Part shown: piece by piece, positions 17,367 to 24,455 of the stretch
Layout of the letters: every line of letters begins with the position of its first letter
Numbering within the stretch: position 1 is the stretch's first letter
Translations under genes and position numbers: made by a program
Notes under the pieces: model-generated
Told to the model about the DNA's origin: nothing
Database searches by the model: none
What the model saw: the letters and a program-made list of their open reading frames with translations, nothing else
Assembly: GCF_000241465.1 (NCBI RefSeq)
Contig: NZ_JH584235.1
Coordinates: forward strand, 1,784,293 to 1,848,292
From: Sphingomonas echinoides ATCC 14820
GTDB lineage: Bacteria; Pseudomonadota; Alphaproteobacteria; Sphingomonadales; Sphingomonadaceae
Direction of reading: 5' to 3'
DNA length: 64,000 nt

Positions 17367-17990
17367 ATGACGAACGACGCCGCCAAGGCACCGTATCAAA
17401 GCCCGCTCCGCGCGCGCCTGAAAGAGCAAACGTCGCTCATCATCCTCGAAGCGGTCGGCTCGGTTATCCGCGATGCCGATCTCGCAGCGGTGAGCATCGC
17501 CGAAGTGGCACGCGTCGCCGAAGTGACCGAACAGACCGTTTACCGGCATTACCGCACGCGCGACGAATTGATCCGCGCCTTTATCAAATGGCATTTGGAA
17601 CGCGCGGTCGGCGGGCCCGAAATCCAGCTTCCGCGAACGATCGACGAACTGCTCGCGTGGTTGGAAGGGCGGTATCGCGCCTGGGAACAGGATGGACAGA
17701 TTGTCAGCGAGACGTATCTCTCGGCAATCGGGCGCGAGCTGCGCAAGCCACTGTACGACCTTGGCTATCAAAACCTAAACCGGATGCTCAGCAACGAACA
17801 TCCCGAACTGAGCGATGCGATGCGCAATTACGTGGCGTCGGCGATGCTGACGCTGATGAGCACCGAGAATTTCGTCTTCCTTCGCTACAACCTCGGATAT
17901 GACGCGCATGCGGTGCATGGCAGCGTGGTCAACGCCATCAACGCCATCCGCCGTGGCCTCGAGCCGGATCTGCCCGCCGACTATATTTGA
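17367..17990 (+). CDS. TetR/AcrR family transcriptional regulator
   Basis: 207 residues with an N-terminal TetR DNA-binding domain: LIILEAVGSVIRDADLAAVS, then IAEVARVAEVTEQTVYRHYRTRDELI, which contains the recognition helix and the conserved Y-R-H-Y. The C-terminal domain (about 80-200) is helical and includes a hydrophobic stretch (ASAMLTLMSTENFVFLRYNL) that would line the ligand pocket. It follows the sigma-factor gene by 40 nt on the same strand, so the two are probably co-transcribed, and it converges with the anti-sigma-like gene, ending 12 nt short of it. It may bind the palindrome at 16586-16604. The ligand is unknown. Confidence 0.9.
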   Translation: MTNDAAKAPYQSPLRARLKEQTSLIILEAVGSVIRDADLAAVSIAEVARVAEVTEQTVYRHYRTRDELIRAFIKWHLERAVGGPEIQLPRTIDELLAWLEGRYRAWEQDGQIVSETYLSAIGRELRKPLYDLGYQNLNRMLSNEHPELSDAMRNYVASAMLTLMSTENFVFLRYNLGYDAHAVHGSVVNAINAIRRGLEPDLPADYI

Positions 17991-18002
17991 GCAGGGCTCC
18001 GC

Positions 18003-18326
18003 TCATCCGTTCGCGGACTTGGTAAGCCGCGCCTCGATCGCCGCCCACACGTCCGGCGATGGCAGCTCGGACGCGGCCTCCTCTCGCCCCGTCGCAGCGG
18101 GCGAGACCAGCGAATCGAGTACGGCACGGTAACCGTCAACAAGATCTCGAAACACGGCATCGTCGATCAACCGATCCTTTGCCCGGTTGAGCAAAGGTTC
18201 CCGCAACACCCCCAAAACAAAATCCAGCGCCAGCGCCTGTTCCGGTAAAAGAGACGTCGCATTCCTGAACGACGGGATCGCCATATGGCCAGGCATGATT
18301 TGCTTTTCCATCACGCCATACGCCAT
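18003..18326 (-). CDS. RskA-like anti-sigma domain protein lacking a membrane segment
   Basis: A 107-residue protein. From residue about 25, LLPEQALALDFVLGVLREPL, then RAKDRLIDDAVFRDLVDGYRAVLDSL and PSPDVWAAIEARL match the pattern of the cytoplasmic anti-sigma domain of RskA-type regulators (AxxYVLGxL..., xxDPxFxxxVxxWExxLxxL, PPxxxWxxIEARL). The protein stops right after this domain: the transmembrane helix and extracytoplasmic part of typical RskA are missing, so it would be soluble. The start is uncertain (several ATGs in the first 15 codons, no clear ribosome-binding site). It lies opposite to the sigma gene, 12 nt from the TetR gene. The assignment is my reading of a short pattern and needs a profile search. 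Confidence 0.55.
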   Translation of the reverse strand: MAYGVMEKQIMPGHMAIPSFRNATSLLPEQALALDFVLGVLREPLLNRAKDRLIDDAVFRDLVDGYRAVLDSLVSPAATGREEAASELPSPDVWAAIEARLTKSANG

Positions 18327-18833
18327 CTATATTTGGTAATTTTCAACAAAATTTAAAGCGACCTCGGCAATAGGATGTTCAGCGACGGCGGAGACATCAC
18401 GCTTCCGAAGCTGGGGACGAAAATACGGGGAGCATCGCTCCCCGTATTCCGGACAAACGCACACACCGCCGGACGCTCCCGTATCGGGGGAAGCGGTTGC
18501 GTCCGCCCGGTATGCGCCCCGATCACAAATGCCGATCCCCGGGGTTGGGACAGATCGGCAATGTCAGGCCGACATGGCTGACGCTTTTTCTACGGAAGTC
18601 CTCGGGCGTTTGGATGCATGCCCGCGGAAATTTCGCGGCTACCGCCAACACCCGCCCAAAAAATTGCGAAGCCTGTGCATCCACGGTCAGTGCGCGGCCG
18701 TAATGAGGGCATCGGCGGGCAGATTTCTAAGATCCTGCTTCCTCCGGTCGCACAGATGACGTGTGCGTTCCTCAGCATCTTTAGACTTACTGCCTGAACA
18801 TTTCATCATCCTGCAACATTGAAGGATTTTTTC
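18327..18833. other. Gene-free stretch upstream of the fasciclin gene
   Basis: About 500 nt with no convincing coding frame. It holds a perfect 12-bp hairpin (18422-18448), whose minus-strand copy is followed by TTTT, and must contain the promoter of the fasciclin gene and that of the anti-sigma-like gene. The 9-mer CACGGTCAG occurs at 18682-18690 and also upstream of the sigma gene (16639-16647). A small RNA on either strand cannot be excluded. Confidence 0.5.
18422..18448 (-). terminator. Perfect 12-bp hairpin, terminator-like on the minus strand
   Basis: AATACGGGGAGC (18422-18433) and GCTCCCCGTATT (18437-18448) are exact inverted copies around a 3-nt loop. Read on the minus strand the stem ends GTATTTTCG, giving a short T-run; on the plus strand there is none. 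No minus-strand protein gene ends here, so if it is a terminator it would serve an unannotated transcript. Confidence 0.55.
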
Positions 18834-19394
18834 ATGAACAAGACCATTCTTGCTTCGATCATGCTTGCCACGGCAAGCGTTGCCGGCGTCGCTACCGCTG
18901 CAATGGCGATGCCCGCGCCGGTCACCGTTGGCGGTGCGCCAATGTATGCCAACAAGAACATCATCCAGAATGCGGTGAATTCGAAGGATCACACCACGCT
19001 GGTCGCCGCAGTGAAGGCCGCCGGTCTGGTCGAGACGCTGTCGGGCCCCGGTCCGTTCACGGTGTTCGCGCCCACCAACGCCGCCTTCGCCAAGCTGCCC
19101 GCCGCCACCGTTCCGACGCTGCTGAAGCCCGAAAACAAGGGCCAGCTCACCTCGGTCCTCACCTATCACGTGCTGCCGGGCAAGCTGTCGGCCACCGCGC
19201 TGCGCGCGAAGATCAAGGCCGGCAATGGCCGCGCAATGTTCAAGACGGTCCAGGGTGAGGAACTGACCTTCACCATGGCGGGCCGCCGTCTCCAGATCAC
19301 CGATTCCAAGGGTGGCACATCGACGATCACGATCGCCGACGTCAACCAGAGCAATGGGGTGATCCACGTCGTCGACGCAGTGCTACTCCCGTAA
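18834..19394 (+). CDS. Secreted fasciclin (FAS1) domain protein
   Basis: 186 residues; the ATG at 18834 has AAGGA 10 nt upstream, better than the TTG 15 nt earlier. Signal peptide MNKTILASIMLATASVAGVATAAMA. One FAS1 domain (about 45-186) shows both family motifs: H1 as FTVFAPTNAAFAKLP and H2 as LTYHVLPGKL, with the closing NGVIHVVDAVLLP. FAS1 proteins are extracytoplasmic adhesion-type or structural proteins of poorly known role in bacteria; the mycobacterial relatives MPT70/MPT83 are controlled by SigK/RskA. Here a sigma factor and an RskA-like domain lie just upstream, and a cytochrome b plus molybdopterin oxidoreductase follow after a terminator. Confidence 0.95.
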   Translation: MNKTILASIMLATASVAGVATAAMAMPAPVTVGGAPMYANKNIIQNAVNSKDHTTLVAAVKAAGLVETLSGPGPFTVFAPTNAAFAKLPAATVPTLLKPENKGQLTSVLTYHVLPGKLSATALRAKIKAGNGRAMFKTVQGEELTFTMAGRRLQITDSKGGTSTITIADVNQSNGVIHVVDAVLLP

Positions 19395-19408
19395 GGCATT
19401 GCTCCGAC

Positions 19409-19447
19409 CTGGGGGGAGGCCAACCTCCTGCGCTTCCCCCCAGTTTT
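19409..19447 (+). terminator. Intrinsic terminator after the fasciclin gene
   Basis: CTGGGGGGAGGC (19409-19420) pairs at 11 of 12 positions with GCTTCCCCCCAG (19432-19443), followed by TTTT. It sits 14 nt after the stop and would reduce transcription into the cytochrome b gene. Confidence 0.8.
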
Positions 19448-19456
19448 CTTCATTCG

Positions 19457-20089
19457 ATGGCGCAGGATCCTGACATGACAGCGCGCAGCCTCGCCAGACC
19501 ACGCCGTGTGACCATCCACCCGCTGATCGTGCGGCTGTGCCACTGGATCAACGCGGTTGCGATGATCGTGATGATCCTGAGCGGCTGGGCGATCCACAAT
19601 GCGGACCCAATCGCGCCATTCGTCTTCCCCAACGCTATCACGCTCGGCGGCGGGTTGATCGGCGGGTTGCAATGGCATTTCGCGGCGATGTGGGTGCTGT
19701 TCGTCAACGGCATCCTGTACCTGGTCTATGGTTTCGTAAGCGGCAGGTTTGCGCGCAAACTTCGCCCGATCAGCCTGCGCGATGCAGTCGTCGATGGGAT
19801 CGCCGCGCTGCGCCGTCGGCTCGGTCATGCCGATCTGTCGGTCTATAACGGGGTGCAACGCCTGCTGTATGCCGGTGTGATCGCGCTCGGCGTGCTGGTC
19901 GTGGCTAGCGGCCTGTCGATTTGGAAACCGGTGCAGTTCGGCTGGCTGACTTGGCTGTTCGGCGATTTCGATGTCGCCCGCATCGTCCATTTCGCGGCGA
20001 TGAGCGGCATCGTTCTCTTCTTGCTTGTCCATGTTGCGATGTCGCTGCTGGTGCCGCGCAGCCTGCTCGCGATGATCCGGGGGGCGTAA
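19457..20089 (+). CDS. Membrane cytochrome b (b561 / MsrQ-like electron carrier)
   Basis: About 210 residues with four or five hydrophobic helices (IVRLCHWINAVAMIVMILSG, FAAMWVLFVNGILYLVYGFV, LLYAGVIALGVLVVASGLSI, IVHFAAMSGIVLFLLVHVAM). Histidines in HPLIVRLCHW near residues 21/29, in LQWHFAAMW, in RIVHFAA and in LLVHVAM are the expected heme ligands of the bacterial cytochrome b561/Ni-hydrogenase b family. The start is either 19457 or the ATG at 19475. It precedes a molybdopterin oxidoreductase by 3 nt, so this is almost certainly its membrane redox partner, exchanging electrons between the quinone pool and the periplasmic enzyme. Confidence 0.9.
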   Translation: MAQDPDMTARSLARPRRVTIHPLIVRLCHWINAVAMIVMILSGWAIHNADPIAPFVFPNAITLGGGLIGGLQWHFAAMWVLFVNGILYLVYGFVSGRFARKLRPISLRDAVVDGIAALRRRLGHADLSVYNGVQRLLYAGVIALGVLVVASGLSIWKPVQFGWLTWLFGDFDVARIVHFAAMSGIVLFLLVHVAMSLLVPRSLLAMIRGA

Positions 20090-20092
20090 GCC

Positions 20093-20854
20093 ATGAACGA
20101 CGAAACCCGCTATATCCTGAGCGACGCCGCGCGCGGCCTCGATGTGCCGACGCGGCGGCTGTTCCTGCGCAACGCGCTGGGGCTTGGCACGCTTGCGATG
20201 CTGAGCGGCTGCGACGTGGTGGACGGCCTGAGCGCCGAGCGCGTGCTCGGCGCGATGTCGGACTTCAACGACCGCGCGCAGGCCTGGCTGTTCAACCCCA
20301 ATACGCTCGCGCGCGAATATCCCGCGCGGATGATCACCCGCCCGTTTCCGTTCAATTCCTTCTACACGCCCAATTCGCCCGATCTGGCCCCGCGGATCGA
20401 CCCGCGCGAGTTCCTGCTCAACGTCACCGGGCTGGTCGAGCGCAAGGACGATTGGACGCTGCGCCAACTCTATGCGTTGCCGCGCTTCACCCAGATCACG
20501 CGCCACGTCTGCATCGAAGGCTGGAGCGCGATCGGCAAATGGACGGGCGTGCGCTTTTCCGATTTTCTGGCGCGGGTCGGGGCGGATCGGCACGCGAAAT
20601 ACGTCACCTTCCGCTGCGACGACAATTATACCACCTCGATCGACATGGCGACCGCGCTCCATCCGCAAACCCAGCTCTGCTTCTGGATGAATGACGCGGT
20701 GTTGCCCCGCCAGCACGGCTTCCCGATGAAGTTGCGCGTGCCAACGAAGCTTGGCTTCAAGAACCCCAAGCACATTGGCGAGATCGCGATCGGCAATGAC
20801 TATACCGGCGGCTATTGGGAGACGTACGGCTATAACTGGTTCAGCGGGCTCTGA
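20093..20854 (+). CDS. Molybdopterin-dependent oxidoreductase, sulfite-oxidase fold (Tat substrate)
   Basis: 253 residues. A twin-arginine leader (PTRRLFLRNALGLG, Arg21-Arg22) directs folded export. The sulfite-oxidase catalytic domain shows ITRHVCIEGWSAIGKWTGVR with Cys140 as the likely molybdenum ligand, the FRCDDNYTTSIDMATAL region, and a GFPMKLRVPTKLGFKNPKHI segment that contacts the cofactor; it ends YWETYGYNWFSGL. It lacks the long dimerisation domain of eukaryotic sulfite oxidases and is close in size to MsrP/YedY. With the adjacent cytochrome b it resembles the MsrPQ periplasmic methionine sulfoxide reductase system, but the substrate is not proven. Position next to a FAS1 protein suggests the pair may repair or modify envelope proteins. 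Confidence 0.9.
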   Translation: MNDETRYILSDAARGLDVPTRRLFLRNALGLGTLAMLSGCDVVDGLSAERVLGAMSDFNDRAQAWLFNPNTLAREYPARMITRPFPFNSFYTPNSPDLAPRIDPREFLLNVTGLVERKDDWTLRQLYALPRFTQITRHVCIEGWSAIGKWTGVRFSDFLARVGADRHAKYVTFRCDDNYTTSIDMATALHPQTQLCFWMNDAVLPRQHGFPMKLRVPTKLGFKNPKHIGEIAIGNDYTGGYWETYGYNWFSGL

Positions 20855-20868
20855 GCCAAAGCCCGCGA

Positions 20869-21873
20869 TCAGGCCGGGCGCACGACCAGAATGTGGAACG
20901 TGCCCGGCAGCATCGCCGGTCGCCCACCGCCGGCCGGGGCGGGTACGAACTTCGCGCTTGGCAAATAGAGCGTGCCGGTTTTGGGATCGAGCGCGCCGGT
21001 GCGGGCCCCCACTTCGGTCTTGACCGTGCCGACATGCGCAACCGCTGCGCCCGACAGCGAAAGAATATCGAGCACGCCATCCTTACCGCAGGGGATGAAC
21101 GCCAACTGCCGCACTTCATCCAGGATGACCGCATCTGGCCCCGCGCCGATCGCGATCAAGCTCGTCAACGTGCGCGTCGCGACATCGACGACCGCCGCTT
21201 TGCCATTGGCGCACGCCGCGATGAGGCGGTTGTGGGGCCTGTCATAAGCAAGGCCGGTCGGCGCGTCGCAGCCGGGCAGCGCAATCGCTGAACCCGCCAC
21301 CCCGCGCGCGACATCGACCGTCTCGATCTCATTGGCTTCTTCATTGTTGATGAACAGCGTCCCGTCCGCCGCGAACGCTGCATATTCGAGCGCGGGTTTG
21401 ACGGTGATGGTTTGGGTCAGCTTGGCCGTGGCAAGGTCGATCACCGACACGGTGCCGCTGGTCGCGTTCATCACATAGGCATGCGTCTTCGTGGGATCGA
21501 GGATCGCCGCGTCGGGCTTCTTGCCGACGGTGATCGTGGCACTCTCGGTGCCCGTGGCTGGGTCGAGCACGCGCACGGTGCCATCGGTCCCGCTGGTCAC
21601 CAGCAGCGCGCCGCCCGGCAGCGGCACCGCCGCATGGCCGCGCTGAACGTTTCCGATCGACGAAACCTTGCCCGTTGCCAGATCGACCACCGTAACGCTC
21701 GCGCCGCGTGCGACATAAAGGTGCGTGCCGTCATCGTCGGTCCGCGCATAATCCCACGGCCCGTCCGGCCCCGCAATCGCAGCGGCGACGGTATAGCGCG
21801 GCGCGGCGGCGGCCCCTCCCGCCAAGGGCAAAGCAAGGGCAACGAACGCGGCAAGAAGCGATTGAGGACGCAT
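20869..21873 (-). CDS. Exported YVTN/YncE-type beta-propeller protein
   Basis: 334 residues from the ATG at 21873, which has GGAG eight bases upstream; a signal peptide (RPQSLLAAFVALALPLAGGA) follows. The chain is a run of about seven repeats with the pattern D-x-A-T-G-x-hydrophobic (TVVDLATGKVSSIGN, RVLDPATGTESATITVGKKP, SVIDLATAKLTQTITVKPAL, AVVDVATRTLTSLIAIGAGP), giving a propeller fold. Such proteins often bind DNA, metals or partners in the periplasm, but no enzymatic motif is present. It converges with the molybdoenzyme gene (14 nt apart) and is divergent from the efflux operon. Function unknown. Confidence 0.85.
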   Translation of the reverse strand: MRPQSLLAAFVALALPLAGGAAAAPRYTVAAAIAGPDGPWDYARTDDDGTHLYVARGASVTVVDLATGKVSSIGNVQRGHAAVPLPGGALLVTSGTDGTVRVLDPATGTESATITVGKKPDAAILDPTKTHAYVMNATSGTVSVIDLATAKLTQTITVKPALEYAAFAADGTLFINNEEANEIETVDVARGVAGSAIALPGCDAPTGLAYDRPHNRLIAACANGKAAVVDVATRTLTSLIAIGAGPDAVILDEVRQLAFIPCGKDGVLDILSLSGAAVAHVGTVKTEVGARTGALDPKTGTLYLPSAKFVPAPAGGGRPAMLPGTFHILVVRPA

Positions 21874-22077
21874 GGCGGTCTCCACGATAAAGCGAGGCGG
21901 CCCTTCTGACGGCATCACCCGCGCGCGTCACGTTAGCGTTTCCTAATGCGGCGTTTTTGTAGCAAAACGGCGATGATCCGCGCGGTATTGGGTCAGATTG
22001 TGAAGAATCAATGTCCAATCCCGGCCATCTGCATCCATAGCGCGACCATCGCTTTCCAACGCTATGCTCGGAATTTC

Positions 22078-23433
22078 ATGAACGGCGAAACACGGCCTGC
22101 GCGGCGACTCGCTGCTCGCTTTACGGCGATCCTGCTCGCGGGATTCCTGAGCGGCTGCGCGCATTATGCGGCGCTACCGCTGGCGACCAACCCGCCGCTC
22201 GCACCGACGCTCGCGGCGTTGGATCGCCCAAGTCCCGCGCCGCCGACCGGCCCATTGTCCGTCACCGACATTGTCGATCTGGCGCTGGCCAACAATCCCG
22301 AGCTCAAGGCCGCCCGACTGAAGCGCGCCATTGCCGCCGGGCAAACAAAACAGGCTGGAACCTTGCCCAACCCGTCCCTCACCGGGGCATTTCTGCCATT
22401 GCTGTCGGGTGTGGGCACGGTGCCGGCCTGGAATGTGGGCCTCGGCCAGGATCTCAAGACGCTGCTCACCTATCGCACCCGCCGCCGCGCCGCGCGGGAC
22501 AGCGAGCGGCAAGTCGCCGCCGATGTCGTGTGGCAGGAATGGCAAGTCGCGGGCCAGGCGCGCCAGATCGCGAGCGACCTGATCGTCGGGCGCACCAGCC
22601 GCGCGAGCTATCTCGCCGCTTATCAGTTGCTGGCCGCGCGCAATGCGAAGCTCGAACAGGCGCTGGCGGCGCGAAACGTAACGTTGGTGACCGTCGCCCC
22701 CGATCGCGTCGCGCTGCAGGCGGCGCGCAGCGCGCTCAATGCGCTCGACCAGAAACAGCTCGCTTTGGCGCATCAGCTCAATGCTTTGCTCGGCCTTGCC
22801 CCCGATGTCGTCGTGCCGCTGGCGACGCAGGTCGATTTGCCGCCGTTCGACCCGGCTGCGATCCGCACCGGGCTCGCCACGCTGCCCGAACGCCGCCCGG
22901 ATCTGATCGCGCTGCGCATGGGCTATGCGGCGGCGGACGAGCAAGTGCGCCAGGCGATCCAGTCGCAATTTCCCGATCTGGTGCTCGGCGGCAGCGTCAG
23001 CAGCGACAATTCCAGCGTCATCAATGGCGGCCCGACCGCGACGCTCAGCCTGCCCGTGTTCGATCGCAACCAGGGCAATGTCGCGATCACGCAGGCAACG
23101 CGCGCGCAACTCCATGCCGATTATGCCGCGCGACTGGCATCGGCGATCGGAACGGTCGGCGCGATGCTGCGCGAGATGGAGCAACTCAGCGCCCAGCTCG
23201 CCGAGGCGCGCCGCGACCTTCCCGCCGCGCGCCTCGCCGCCGAGCGCGCGCAAGCGGCGTTCGGCGCCTCCAATCTCGACGAGCGCGGCTATGTCGATCT
23301 CGTCTCGAACCGCTTTGCCAAGGAACAGGACATTATGACGCTGGAGCTGGCGCTGCTCGACCGGCAGATCGCGCTGCAAACGCTGGTTGGCGATGGCCTG
23401 CCGACGGTCGAGACCGGGACGACCGCGCCATGA
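22078..23433 (+). CDS. TolC-family outer-membrane efflux lipoprotein
   Basis: 451 residues from the ATG at 22078. A lipobox LSGC with Cys27 follows a hydrophobic leader, so the protein is lipid-anchored in the outer membrane. Two outer-membrane-efflux (OEP) repeats are visible, with long coiled-coil segments (VTDIVDLALANNPELKAARL, then DRVALQAARSALNALDQKQL, ... TVGAMLREMEQLSAQLAEAR) and the family's ERRPDLIALRMGYAAADEQV hinge. It is the exit duct of a tripartite pump. The next gene begins inside its stop codon (ATGA overlap), so adaptor synthesis is coupled to it. Confidence 0.92.
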   Translation: MNGETRPARRLAARFTAILLAGFLSGCAHYAALPLATNPPLAPTLAALDRPSPAPPTGPLSVTDIVDLALANNPELKAARLKRAIAAGQTKQAGTLPNPSLTGAFLPLLSGVGTVPAWNVGLGQDLKTLLTYRTRRRAARDSERQVAADVVWQEWQVAGQARQIASDLIVGRTSRASYLAAYQLLAARNAKLEQALAARNVTLVTVAPDRVALQAARSALNALDQKQLALAHQLNALLGLAPDVVVPLATQVDLPPFDPAAIRTGLATLPERRPDLIALRMGYAAADEQVRQAIQSQFPDLVLGGSVSSDNSSVINGGPTATLSLPVFDRNQGNVAITQATRAQLHADYAARLASAIGTVGAMLREMEQLSAQLAEARRDLPAARLAAERAQAAFGASNLDERGYVDLVSNRFAKEQDIMTLELALLDRQIALQTLVGDGLPTVETGTTAP

Positions 23434-24455
23434 AAGCGCTGATCGCATTGACCGCCGCGTTCGCGCTCGCCGGCTGTGGAGCGGCATCCGACGAGACCAA
23501 GGCCGAACCGCAAAGCGTGCTGGTTTCCACCGTCGCGGCAAAGCAAGGCGCGCTGCCGCAGACGGTCACGGCTTATGGATCGGTCGCGCCCGCGCTCAAC
23601 GGCGCGCAGACCTTCAGCGAAGCGCAACCGGGGCAACTGACCAGGCTGCTCGTTACGCCGGGCGCGACGGTGCGGCGCGGGCAAGCGCTGGCGGTGTTCG
23701 TCCCTGCCCCCGCCAGCCGCAGCGGCTATCTCCAGGCGGTCGAGGCGCTGGATTCGGCGCGCAAGCAGCGTGCGACCACCGCGCAACTGCTTGCGCAGCA
23801 ACTGGCAACGCAGGATCAGCTCGTCCAAGCGGACAAAGCGGTGGCCGATGCGCGCACCGCGCTCGCCGCGCTGCAAGCCGAGGGTGCTGGCCGCGCCGTC
23901 CACACGCTGACCGCGCCATTCGACGGCATCGTAACCACTGTGAGCGCGGCGCAAGGCGACCGTACGCAAGCCGGGGCCACATTGCTCACCGTTGCGCGGG
24001 CAGGTGGCATCGTCGTCACCGCCGGGGTCGATCCGGCGGAGCGTGACAAGGTCGCGATCGGCCAATCGGCGTCCTTGCTCCGGCTGTCGGGCGGTACCGC
24101 ACTTTCGGGCCATGTGCTGCGCGTCAGCCAGGCGCTCAACGCCAAAACCCGCATGGTCGATGTCGACATCGCCTTTCCCGCAGGGGCCTTGCTGCCCGGC
24201 GAAGGCATCCAGGTCGCGATTGCGACCGGGCAGGTTTCCGGCTGGATCGTGCCGCACCGCGCGGTGGTGACGGCGGGCGGTGCGCCGCATGTCTTTCAAG
24301 TCACCGGCACCAAAGCCAAGGCGGTGCCGGTCACCATCCTGCTCGCCTCCGATGCGGGCGATGTGGTCACCGGCGCGATCGATCCGAAGCGCCGCCTGAT
24401 CGTCGATGGGGCGTATCAGGTCGGTGATGGCGATACCGTGCGGTGGGCGCATTGA
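23430..24455 (+). CDS. RND efflux periplasmic adaptor (membrane fusion protein)
   Basis: 341 residues. MKALIALTAAFALAGC gives a lipobox with Cys16. The HlyD/RND adaptor order is visible: a first lipoyl half (LTRLLVTPGATVRRGQALAV), a helical hairpin (ALDSARKQRATTAQLLAQQL ... ALAALQAEG), the second lipoyl half (LTAPFDGIVTTVSAAQGDRT), a beta-barrel domain and a membrane-proximal domain. It bridges the inner-membrane pump and the TolC-type duct. It overlaps the preceding gene by 4 nt and the following one by 1 nt (TGATG), so all three pump components are translationally linked. Confidence 0.92.
   Translation: MKALIALTAAFALAGCGAASDETKAEPQSVLVSTVAAKQGALPQTVTAYGSVAPALNGAQTFSEAQPGQLTRLLVTPGATVRRGQALAVFVPAPASRSGYLQAVEALDSARKQRATTAQLLAQQLATQDQLVQADKAVADARTALAALQAEGAGRAVHTLTAPFDGIVTTVSAAQGDRTQAGATLLTVARAGGIVVTAGVDPAERDKVAIGQSASLLRLSGGTALSGHVLRVSQALNAKTRMVDVDIAFPAGALLPGEGIQVAIATGQVSGWIVPHRAVVTAGGAPHVFQVTGTKAKAVPVTILLASDAGDVVTGAIDPKRRLIVDGAYQVGDGDTVRWAH

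Noticed and set aside
18622..18638. CCGCG-GAAATTT-CGCGG as a regulatory palindrome
   Set aside because: The arms are only 5 bp of pure GC and the middle is offset by one base; such pieces are common in this composition.
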